Shown in pieces: positions 15,801 through 23,441 of a DNA stretch of 64,000 bases; position 1 is the first letter of the stretch; every line of letters starts with the position of its first letter. This stretch comes from Nitrospira sp. (GTDB taxonomy: Bacteria > Nitrospirota > Nitrospiria > Nitrospirales > Nitrospiraceae), in contig JARFXP010000004.1 of assembly GCA_029194675.1 (NCBI GenBank), forward strand, positions 186,001 through 250,000, read 5' to 3'. The position numbers and the translations under genes were made by a program. The notes beneath the pieces are model-generated. The model was not told the origin of the DNA and searched no databases. It saw only the letters and a program-made list of their open reading frames with translations.

Positions 15801-18724
15801 CCCGCACCATCGACGCCAACGGCAACCCGACTTCCAACACATACGATGCCGCCAACCGGATGCTCGCGATGACCAACGCATTGGGCAACCTGCGCACCAA
15901 TGCCTATGACGCCAACTCGAACGTTGTCAGCGTGACCGAGACCGAGGTGCCCGGTCCCGGAGCCGGCGGAGGCCCGGAGACTTACGTTACGACATTCGCC
16001 TTCGACGAGTTGAACCGAACCGTAGAGCTGCACATTCGCGGCCTCAACGGCAACAGCATCGATCACACTTCGCTGTTCGCCTACGACTCGCGCAGCAATC
16101 AGCGACTCGTTCAGGACGCCGAGAATAATTTTACGCTCACTACCTTCGACGACTTCGACCGTCGAGTTATGGCCCAGCGCTTCGACGGCGACCCACTCAC
16201 GAGCACGTCAACAGAACTGCTGCACTCCGAGTGGACCTACGATCGCAACAGCCGGCTGACAGAGGAACGCGCGCTGTCGGACGTGACCGACCTCGGTAGC
16301 GCACAGATCACTCGCCACGCCTACGACGACCTGGATAGGCGAGTGCGGACCATCTTCCCCGATTCCGACGACACGGTTGATGGAAGTAATGGCCCGGATG
16401 GCATCTTTGACCGCGCGGAGATGGGCTATGACGCCAACTCTAATCTCGTTCGCATGATTGATCAGCGGAAGGTTCTCTTTGACAATACCTTTGATCCTGG
16501 CAACCGCCTGACAGCGCAAGACATCACGCAGCCCGACACCGTGCCCGGCGTCACGCGGCAGACCTACACGTACGATGCCCTCAACCGCATCGTCAACGCG
16601 ACCAACGACTACACCCGAATCGAGCAGGTCTACGATCCCTTGTCTCGGCTCACACGTGAGACGCAATCGATCCGGCTCGACGGGTCTGGATTGGCCAACG
16701 GGTGGGAAGGACCGATCCGGATCGCTCACGTCTACGACAGGCAGTCAAACCGCACCGGATGTCAGGTGCTCGATGGTGCGAGGGCGGACCTGTCTGTTGC
16801 TACGACGTTCGACGCGCTCAACCGCGAAGCCCGCATCGCCGCGCAATACTTCGGCACGCCTGCGCATGACATCGCCAGTTACGCGTACCTGGGCCCCTGG
16901 CGCGTACAGACGAAGCTGTTGGGCAACGGCGCATTGCTGACCCGAACTTACGATGCCAAGCGCCGCACACGTTCGCACCAGTGGACCGGTCCCGGCGGTT
17001 TGCTCGTAGGCTTCGAATACGACTACGACCGGATGGATAATGCCTTGTTCGAGCGCTTCGCGCACGACAACGGCTTGTTCGATCACTTCTTCTACAACGA
17101 CCGCTACGAGGTGACCGGCGTCGAGTACCGCAGCGTCAGCGCGACACCACCGGTTAATCCGCGCACCCTGTTCTTCTACGACGATGTATTCAATCGGACC
17201 CAGGCTACCTTCGGCGACCCGTTCGAGTCTCGCGCCAATATGCTCGACAGCTACACAGCGAACCGCGCCAACGAGTACACCGAGGTCAGGCGTAATGGTC
17301 GCTCATTCGATCAGGTTCACGACCGCGCGGGCAATTTAACGCGGCTTGTGGTGCAGCCAGTGACCGGACGACCCCAGCGTGATGTTTTGGCTGCTGCGCG
17401 CTGGGACGCCTTCAACCTGCTGTTCGACATCGACACAGGTGTCACGCCCAGGCAGCATTACCGGTACGACGCCTTCCGGCGAAGAGTCGTCACCCTTGAT
17501 CTGGAGGGCAGCCGCATCCAGCCCGGCTCGCGGCGTTATATCTATTGTGGATGGGAGGTCGTCGAGGAACGAATATTCGATGAGGGCGCGATGCTCCTAT
17601 CTGCTCCATCCACGCTGGACCGCATCTACGTCACTGGCCGTGAGATCGACGAGCCGCTGCTGGCGGCCATCGATGGAAACAGGGACGGTATGCTCGGCGG
17701 TCCTGCGCGCAAGAACGTGCCGGAGATGCAGGCCGACCAGGAATATTATTTCCTTAACAACCGCCTCGGCAACATCATGGCGCTGCTCGACGCGGACTGG
17801 GCTGATCGGATCTTGGAGTACTATCGCTACACCGTATATGGCGAGGTAACCGTGTTGCCGGCCGTTGACACCAACAATGATGGAGTCGACGACACCTCAC
17901 TTGATCTATCTGACAACTTTGCGTCTGGTCAGCAACGGTTTTCAGGGGCGTTTGGGAATTTCTATTTGTTTACGGCCCGGCGGTTTGATGAGATGACGGG
18001 GTTGTATTACTACCGGAACCGCTATTATGAAGCGCGGACAGGGAGGTTCGTGAGTCGGGATCTGATTGGGTATGCAAGTGGATGCCTGAATCTTTATCAG
18101 TACGTTGGTTCACGCCCGGTGAATTATATAGACCCAACAGGTCTTGCCGATATTGATGGTCATGATTATAGTGCTAAGGATCTCAACTTTGAAGAAAACA
18201 CGGACTGGGGATGGGGAGTCGTTGGGGACGACTCGCGCGTCCTTTTTATTGGGTCGCTGTGGCGTTATAAACTCTGTCAAAATAGATCCATCATTTACCT
18301 AGACCTCTACGTATCGGACTTTCGGGATGAATGGCTTAACGACTACTATGTGTCACATTATGAAGGAGAGCTTCACTACCAAATCGAGTGCGACCCCTGT
18401 AAGTTGAATGTGGAGAAGGGCATCCGTGTTAAGAGGAAAAATATAAGTATAGGAGGCGATTTACTTATCACAGAATGGGACTCGCCGAAAAAAGCGATGC
18501 AATCTGGAAACCTTCGTTGCTGTTGTTGTTTTGAGGTAAGCATAGATATCACCTATAGGAATATGGTTGCGCAGGGTAGTGGTGGTGGGCTAGAGGTCAA
18601 TGTCCTCGGGAGCGGCGGTGCGGTTACACCTAGTGGATCAACGGCGTCTGGAGGCAGTGTTGGTAGGACATGGACCATTTTAGTATGTGGGTGTCCAATC
18701 CCAGACGGCACGGCCGCTGATTGA
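12842..18724 (+). CDS. Giant RHS/YD-repeat protein with variable C-terminal domain
   Basis: A 1,960-aa protein. Residues 1-130 form an N-terminal domain without signal peptide, followed by a Cys-rich linker (CTCTDCPPGDT, about 120). From about 140 to 1,680 run many YD-type repeats (for example YDANSN, YDRNSRL, YDDLDRR) that build a hollow beta shell. The RHS core hallmark lies at about 1,700-1,760 (LYYYRNRYYEARTGRFVSRD, then YQYVGSRPVNYIDPTGL). After DPTGL comes a unique tail of about 200 aa with CDPC and CCCC clusters and a Gly/Ser stretch. The tail DNA is visibly more AT-rich than the repeats, as expected for a swapped effector tip. Known RHS proteins cage and deliver such tips as toxins or surface effectors. 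The activity of this tip is not recognisable. Confidence 0.88.
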   Translation: MSKSKTLPNPMPETIRYRGNQIVVIQKGFVPGAVVCLDIDGDGAFEREVCVDETGLLTFSIHAEQLAPRSQLSFVVRSADGKRNGEVGRLHAIQESPSTPACEIPGNLVPGEGVKPEPEICTCTDCPPGDTLLGSSLEGYSHSYTPAVQGVDLATGKLRQHFPITSFGTRLLGFNFGLHHVSLTDYNGPWGQGVSHSFNMMIVQTGPLTGQVITPDLRCYEITSEDGLQWLLPRGFFSKLRLDPKHCRWAMTHFSGLEVQFFQGALNKPGYPISICDPNHNLMRLDYDASGLLQQIITDLDQQQIFAYDAGSRLGTYTDHIHRSWRFGYDGHNRLTRIVSPVTEYADIASHQEITDRDLVEVMVRQPRTTSLAYTDERFPSHITAITDQRGATPDARIYDEQGRVRTAIVNGKPVQYGYDGSFPLPRLEETNLVTRVVDREGNVSDYEIHAAQGGPVVGLGRFGLRRKVTWTERGKGNAPLRDTEPRYWQQRWLHDCDCLSPQVVVQPFSSNDAAQIEFDAQGIPANWPRTIYTYNRFRQVTVDLYTDGTESIRKESAYQEEAFGKGGQYSRMVRWTDPRAFDANPIYAGQNFDHHYQYDERGNRIRHDAPTVTRGVEAPQLISESWAYNEFGQATRQVDANGNVLINAYYDGPSIGGDINTKGEFRGYLASRTVGAAGSKDDAPGLMTTYKVNPLGMTTQEIDPKGFVYDTEYNDLQERTRWIEPSVTLRNGARVRYETRCIYDGAGNKVMERRSNIDFNGSVPANAWIDRSMSYDDVNNMLSERVEVDTNDANDLITRYAYDGNDDRVITRKPEGNREFLVYDERRLRYKMFYGVAPGERIAEGYPADKRAEDLGRMAFIGLTIDTFDARRNHIRHRDGRGNFTIRFYEFYNRQTAESDPNGNGWVREFDDASNVLTTERGAVAGDTGRSTQVLERTYNRFDETGRSYQQVLDIDLDSNERAAVDPDDGQNSSYRTLFDPGSRTTRTIDANGNPTSNTYDAANRMLAMTNALGNLRTNAYDANSNVVSVTETEVPGPGAGGGPETYVTTFAFDELNRTVELHIRGLNGNSIDHTSLFAYDSRSNQRLVQDAENNFTLTTFDDFDRRVMAQRFDGDPLTSTSTELLHSEWTYDRNSRLTEERALSDVTDLGSAQITRHAYDDLDRRVRTIFPDSDDTVDGSNGPDGIFDRAEMGYDANSNLVRMIDQRKVLFDNTFDPGNRLTAQDITQPDTVPGVTRQTYTYDALNRIVNATNDYTRIEQVYDPLSRLTRETQSIRLDGSGLANGWEGPIRIAHVYDRQSNRTGCQVLDGARADLSVATTFDALNREARIAAQYFGTPAHDIASYAYLGPWRVQTKLLGNGALLTRTYDAKRRTRSHQWTGPGGLLVGFEYDYDRMDNALFERFAHDNGLFDHFFYNDRYEVTGVEYRSVSATPPVNPRTLFFYDDVFNRTQATFGDPFESRANMLDSYTANRANEYTEVRRNGRSFDQVHDRAGNLTRLVVQPVTGRPQRDVLAAARWDAFNLLFDIDTGVTPRQHYRYDAFRRRVVTLDLEGSRIQPGSRRYIYCGWEVVEERIFDEGAMLLSAPSTLDRIYVTGREIDEPLLAAIDGNRDGMLGGPARKNVPEMQADQEYYFLNNRLGNIMALLDADWADRILEYYRYTVYGEVTVLPAVDTNNDGVDDTSLDLSDNFASGQQRFSGAFGNFYLFTARRFDEMTGLYYYRNRYYEARTGRFVSRDLIGYASGCLNLYQYVGSRPVNYIDPTGLADIDGHDYSAKDLNFEENTDWGWGVVGDDSRVLFIGSLWRYKLCQNRSIIYLDLYVSDFRDEWLNDYYVSHYEGELHYQIECDPCKLNVEKGIRVKRKNISIGGDLLITEWDSPKKAMQSGNLRCCCCFEVSIDITYRNMVAQGSGGGLEVNVLGSGGAVTPSGSTASGGSVGRTWTILVCGCPIPDGTAAD

Positions 18725-18859
18725 GAGACGTTGGAGGCTGAAGTCGGCGAGACATGAGGGCGGGGTTACGAGGATTGCCCTCTGGGTCGATCCAGAGGAT
18801 GCAACGGCTCCTCCGTTATTGAAGAACATAAAGGGAATATTTTCTAGTCACGTCTGTCC

Positions 18860-19183
18860 GTGGCATTAAAGCGTGTTACAAATGGTGGTATTGAACTTCG
18901 TGTTATGGGTTACGATGTCCCGATTGTTAGCGCAGAAGATCCTGCTGAGCAGTTCGAGGTGAGCGCCAAGTTCAGGGTATGTTGCTGCTGTATAGAACAA
19001 AAAGGAGGTAGGCCCAAAAATTGCGCTTACGATGCGACGCTCATCCAGTATCAGCAATCCGATTTACTCGGACGCCTTTACTGGGAAAATGCCGCACAGC
19101 TTAAGGCTTGTGGTCAAGAGCTAAAACAACCTACAAAGCTAGGGACCGGATTTAAGCCAGAGGGACTTCCTGGACCACGGTGA
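18860..19183 (+). pseudogene. Orphan Cys-rich ORF after the RHS gene (possible displaced tip)
   Basis: A 107-aa frame with GTG start and no clear ribosome site. It contains KFRVCCCCIEQKGG, echoing the CCCC cluster of the RHS tail (LRCCCCFEV), and has the same AT-rich composition. It could be the left-over end of an earlier RHS tip, or a small partner or immunity protein. The similarity is limited to the Cys motif and position. The 135 bp between it and the RHS stop hold no firm gene. Confidence 0.4.
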
Positions 19184-19671
19184 ATCAACGCGCAAATGTG
19201 AAACCAGCCAGAAACTGCAGCCCGTTTGCGACGAAGCTTGAACTCCCATTTCAGCGTGCGAGGCTAAGCCTGGGAAGAGGAGACCTTCTGTTGTAATGAT
19301 CTGAAACCTTTCATTTGGAGTTCAGAAAGTTCGCCTCCCTCCCGGCAAAAGGCTAACGTCCAGCCGGAATGACCTTATTGGCTGTACCCTTGACTTGGCT
19401 CTCCAAATCGTGGCCATTCGTCGTCACAATCTGTTGGGTGCCGGCCCTCGCGTCAAGACATCACCTTTCTTTTACTGTGCAAGAAGGCGCTCCCCCCCAT
19501 CACGCGGCTCCGCGTATTGCGAGATTCACGTCCTCATGCATAAGTTTCCAAGGGTCACAATCGCCGGTTCGATGCCGCCCATGGTGAGTCGAGAGGCAGG
19601 CGCACCATTGTGTTACGATAATCCTCGACTCTTTTTTACATTGGGATTGGCTGTTATCCAAGAGGTACCCG
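19184..19671. other. Intergenic stretch containing a stray htrA piece
   Basis: No gene is seen. The only recognisable content is the htrA 5' fragment at 19362-19447, described separately. AAGAGGT just before 19672 is the ribosome site for the next gene. Confidence 0.5.
19362..19447 (-). pseudogene. htrA 5' fragment
   Basis: About 85 bp match the segment of the intact htrA gene that encodes GTQQ..T.NGHDL.SQVKGTAN.VIPA (positions about 11837-11922). No flanking protease sequence is present. It shows that pieces of this htrA family have been scattered beyond the duplicated block. Confidence 0.75.
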
Positions 19672-20409
19672 ATGACACGTCTCGCGAACTTCATTGTCTC
19701 TATTCTGCTGACGACGGCATCAGGAATTCTTGTCTCCCCTGGGCATGCCGAAGAAGGTAAGTTTGGAACCCCCAAAGGAGATGAAGGCACCAGGGTTTTC
19801 AAGGCTGCGGAGCATCCCCATTACAGCGGCGAGTTCCGCCTGAAAGGCGATCGAGCGACCCTCGTTGGGAGTGTCGGCGATACTTCGCCTTGGGACCACC
19901 TCGACTATGCGGGCAAACACTTGAATTCCGTGAAGGGGACGATTGAGATCGAGGTGAATGAACTGACCAACAAGGGGCGAGTGGTGGCCGAGTTCATCGA
20001 GGGGGCTGACCGGTATCGCATTGTCTTCGATCGGTTTGCCGCGAAAGCCCCGTTCCAAGATGGAGGCATTGCCACCAGAATCTATGAACATGGGGACTCC
20101 AACAATGGCGACCCTCTGTATCCGAAAACTTGGCTGTACTTGGGCGGCTGGGGGACTGCGACGATGTACAAGGATGATCAAGTCCTCTACAAGGATTATG
20201 ACGCGCACTTCATGGTGATGGAGCGCTCTCGCGATCCCAAAACCCATGAGGTCCGATATCCAATCAAACGCACCTTGCCCGGTGGCGAAACCGACCCGGC
20301 TGGGATGGAGATAGATCTCTGGGTGCGGTCCAAGGAACAAAACACGAACAATTTCCCGCCATTTGAAACGTTTGTCCATCTCTGTTGGGAAGAAGTCACC
20401 TGGCGATAG
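19672..20409 (+). CDS. Secreted protein of unknown function
   Basis: A 245-aa protein with a clear cleavable signal peptide (about 1-25, ending GHAEE). The mature part is rich in beta-strand-like segments with many aromatic residues (YLGGWGTATMYKDDQVLYKD), suggesting a periplasmic or extracellular beta-sandwich. I do not recognise the family. Single gene; an unrelated fragment follows 31 bp later. Confidence 0.65.
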   Translation: MTRLANFIVSILLTTASGILVSPGHAEEGKFGTPKGDEGTRVFKAAEHPHYSGEFRLKGDRATLVGSVGDTSPWDHLDYAGKHLNSVKGTIEIEVNELTNKGRVVAEFIEGADRYRIVFDRFAAKAPFQDGGIATRIYEHGDSNNGDPLYPKTWLYLGGWGTATMYKDDQVLYKDYDAHFMVMERSRDPKTHEVRYPIKRTLPGGETDPAGMEIDLWVRSKEQNTNNFPPFETFVHLCWEEVTWR

Positions 20410-20440
20410 GCCATGTGACTTGCGCTCCAACACTTCTCCT

Positions 20441-20521
20441 AATTATCGCCAGGTCGGACTCTGGACCAAATCTGATGCCGTGACCTATTTCGATGATCTA
20501 AAACTGCAGATCATACGCTGA
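20441..20521 (+). pseudogene. C-terminal fragment of a jelly-roll (DUF1080-like) protein
   Basis: It encodes YRQVGLWTKSDAVTYFDDLK and then a stop. The pattern GLWTK.D.VTYFDD is typical of the final strands of concanavalin-like/DUF1080-like domains. There is no start codon or upstream part of the domain. It is not in frame with the preceding secreted protein. Confidence 0.5.
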
Positions 20522-20559
20522 GCAAGCCCATATGGGTCGTGGCTAAGGGTGGATCGCTG

Positions 20560-20895
20560 TTATACAGTCGTGCGAGGTGCATACATGATGACCGCCATAC
20601 CCACAAAGCAAAGAGTTCCTCCAATGATGTCGAATCGGTCCGGGCGAGCGCCATCTAAAGCCCATCCCCAGAATAGAGACAGGAAGATAAACATGCCACC
20701 GTATGCGGCATAGACTCGGCTAAAGTGTGCCGGTTGAAATGTTGGGATGATGCCGTAGAGAATGAGAACGACCGCTCCCGCAATCCCGTACGCAAGTGGC
20801 CGTCCCTCGCGGAACCAGAGCCACACAAGATACCCACCTCCAATTTCACACAATCCTGCGAGTACAAACAGTCCCAATGAACTAACGATAGACAT
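20560..20895 (-). CDS. ynfA: YnfA-family small membrane protein (UPF0060)
   Basis: A 111-aa protein with four predicted membrane helices. It carries the family pattern [20 protein letters not shown] near the N-terminus and [21 protein letters not shown] in the middle. AAAGGATG precedes the ATG. Related to small multidrug resistance-type exporters, but the substrate is unknown. Its length is typical of the family. Confidence 0.9.
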   Translation of the reverse strand: MSIVSSLGLFVLAGLCEIGGGYLVWLWFREGRPLAYGIAGAVVLILYGIIPTFQPAHFSRVYAAYGGMFIFLSLFWGWALDGARPDRFDIIGGTLCFVGMAVIMYAPRTTV

Positions 20896-20942
20896 TCTTG
20901 CATCCTTTCCGAGGGTACTGGCTGCCGCTGTGGAAACCTCTA

Positions 20943-21070
20943 ATCTGATACGAGCAGCTTCGTATGGCTCATCGTATCGGAGAGCTTGCCGAACAGCTAC
21001 GCCGATAATGCATAGACCGCATTCATCGCAACCATGACCAGAGGGACCAGAGCGATGGGCAATCCCCCAG
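20943..21070 (-). pseudogene. MFS transporter fragment
   Basis: The minus strand reads [21 protein letters not shown], stop, [15 protein letters not shown]. This is one helix plus the G.LSD loop (motif A) of a major facilitator transporter, with an internal stop. The rest of the gene is absent on both sides. Confidence 0.6.
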
Positions 21071-21159
21071 GCTTAAGCCCTGGAGCAAGGAAATGAAATT
21101 CCTAAATCCCGGTAATGCCGACGATTAAACAGATGATCTGGCATCGTCGGTTTCGACTT

Positions 21160-22365
21160 CTAGCCCTCATCGCTCAGGTCATTGATTCGCCTGACAGTTT
21201 TTCCCGGTTGATCGGGCTTCGGCAGCAGATGGGTCGGAACATAAAACAGGCCTGCAATGACTGTGGGCACGACCGCGCTCGCGATGACCGCCGCTACGAG
21301 AAAAGAATACTGCTCGTGAGTAATCAATCCGTGGGTCAGGCCGTAGAGAGAAGAAATCGTTCCAAACGTCAGGCCGGTCGACATCAAAAGTGTGTAGTAC
21401 CAGCGTTCCTTGCGGTCCTGACGGAACAAGCTGATAAAGGGATAGAGGCCGAAAATCTTCGACGCCACTTTCCCGATGAGCAACAGGAGAAACACGAATG
21501 GAGCGGCAAGGAGAGCGGGCAGGGACACCAATGTTCCAGCGCGAAGAAAGTAAAAGGGCGTGAGGAATCCCACGGTCAGTGTTCGCAATCGACGAATCCA
21601 GTGCGTGTCTCTCGCGGCAGTTCCCGCGAGGACCATGCCGGCGAGATACGCCGGCAACACCGCTTCGCTCCCCGACCACAGCGCCAACGCACCCAATCCA
21701 AAGAGCGTCAACATGACCCATTTCGTTCTGATCGCAGCCGTACGATGCGCATAGTGCCGCGTCAGCCACGCGGTGATGGAGGGCAGCGTCATCAGCGCCA
21801 CGATGATCCCCGCGATAAACACGAGAGTTCTATAGGTAAACGGCGCAAAGAGCAGCCCGAGGGCGATCACCGTTCCCAGGTCCGTGACGAAGCATGAGGC
21901 GAGAATTCCTTTGCCGAACTCTGTCTTATTGAAGCCGGTTTCCAGCATGACGGCATAGATCACCGCCATGGACGTTGTGGAGAGGGCCACACCACAGAGC
22001 CAACTGGCATTCGCGTCCCACCCCAGGAGGTAATAGGCGACGGCGGCACAGCCAAGGAACGGCGCCATGAATCCCACCAACCCGACTACAGTGACTTCGG
22101 TCAACTTCATGCGAACGATGTCGGGATCAAGTTCAGCACCGGCCAGAAACGTGAGGACGACGGCGCCGGAGGCGGCGAGGAATTTTACCCATTCCGAATC
22201 GGCGGCGAGCACATCGCCAAGGTTCAAAACATCGGCTGCCACAGCAGTGATCACTCCTACACAGATTTCAACTAATGCGATCGAGAGACGCAGGGAGGAT
22301 GCGATAAGAGCAGAGAGAACGGCGAGGGAAAGCCACAGGGTTGCGGTGAGAAAGGTCGATTCCAT
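21160..22365 (-). CDS. Cation:proton antiporter, CPA2 (KefB/NapA-like)
   Basis: A 401-aa membrane protein with about 12-13 hydrophobic segments over its whole length, matching the Na+/H+ exchanger fold. Typical features are LTFLAGAELDPD (about 74-85), TTSMAVIYAVMLETGFNKTEFGK (about 130-152) and the half-helix region CFVTDLGTVIALG (about 157-169) with its acidic residue. There is no C-terminal RCK/TrkA domain, so it is a short form. GGAGGA precedes the ATG. It probably exchanges Na+ or K+ for protons; which cation cannot be told. Confidence 0.85.
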   Translation of the reverse strand: MESTFLTATLWLSLAVLSALIASSLRLSIALVEICVGVITAVAADVLNLGDVLAADSEWVKFLAASGAVVLTFLAGAELDPDIVRMKLTEVTVVGLVGFMAPFLGCAAVAYYLLGWDANASWLCGVALSTTSMAVIYAVMLETGFNKTEFGKGILASCFVTDLGTVIALGLLFAPFTYRTLVFIAGIIVALMTLPSITAWLTRHYAHRTAAIRTKWVMLTLFGLGALALWSGSEAVLPAYLAGMVLAGTAARDTHWIRRLRTLTVGFLTPFYFLRAGTLVSLPALLAAPFVFLLLLIGKVASKIFGLYPFISLFRQDRKERWYYTLLMSTGLTFGTISSLYGLTHGLITHEQYSFLVAAVIASAVVPTVIAGLFYVPTHLLPKPDQPGKTVRRINDLSDEG

Positions 22366-23441
22366 TGATGAGTCCTCCGTTCCGGCCAGGGCGCATGCTG
22401 CTTTGAGCCGGTCGCCACCAACCCGGAAACAATCCTACGGCTACGGCAGCAGTAGCGTAGGAGTCATCAGCCTGGCCGAGGCGGTTATACGGGGGACTCC
22501 ATCCCCTGTGTAAGGGTAAGTATACTGGAAATGGTTACGGAAAGGGCGGATTATTGGGAGGACTAGACCGAGTGCTACAAGACGTGGTTGAAGCATACGG
22601 CAAACTTTCCAAAGAAGGACAATAAATAATCTCGATTGTGGTTGGGTCGTGCTCGTCACGAAGCTTGCGCATTTCTCACACTTTCACCTGTTGCTTCTGT
22701 CATAGGCCCTGGAGCAGGTGTGGAAGACTCCGCCTCATGACGTTGAGCGCTCCTTAGCTCCATCCGCCGATAGAGCACGGGAAGCACGACCAACGTCAAC
22801 ACCGTTATCTCCGTGGCACGACGTTTGGCATTGGGGCCTCGGTTCATCAATCCATGATGGCAGCTCAAACACTACGCTGCTGTGGGCTCCCTTATGATGG
22901 CAGCATCGCCGGTTTCTCAACAAGACACGTAATCATAGCCGATCAGACTCTCCCGGCCTCACACCAATCACACATGCTCACGAAAGTCATAACGACACAC
23001 ACGTATCTCTAGGACACGTAGCTATGCCTACTAATATTGTTCACCTCCGCACAGGCCGCACTATTCCCGAAACGATATGAAGAAGAACATGTATCGGAAA
23101 AGATACGTATTGTATCCAACAAGATGCGCTTGAATCCGCACAGCCTACCCATTCCTTCGCTAAACCATATGAAAATTTAAGAAGGCCATTTCGTTGAGAC
23201 AGCGGCATGACAAATGCTGGAGCGATGAGGAAGACTAATAAGGACGCGACCAACACCCGATACGATTTCGGTGCTTGGCGACGCGACGACCGCCCGATAC
23301 CGACGGAACTTCGAGAGACTGATGCTATGTCATGACCCCAAAGGTGGTGGAGTCGGCCACGCTTTGAGGCGGCCGTTTCATGAGCATCGGGGTCTTGCCA
23401 TACGAATCGTAACAGGTTCTGAATGAACCAAGGAGTAGGAG
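22366..23441. other. Long gene-poor stretch
   Basis: Contains the metal-RND tail fragment at 22656-22805. A plus-strand frame near 22470-22628 encodes GNGYGKGGLLGGLDRVLQDV and ends with a stop, but has no start codon and is not recognised. A minus-strand frame at 23041-23481 overlaps the next gene and has a hydrophobic patch; I do not consider it reliable. GGAGTAGGAG before 23442 is the ribosome site of the next gene. Confidence 0.4.
22656..22805 (-). pseudogene. CzcA/CusA-type RND C-terminal fragment
   Basis: The minus strand encodes TVLTLVVLPVLYRRMELRSA and then QRHEAES, very like the C-terminus of the intact metal RND pump in this window (STVLTLLVLPVLYRWMEHR, then QRHEADF). Only the last helix and tail remain. 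Confidence 0.75.
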
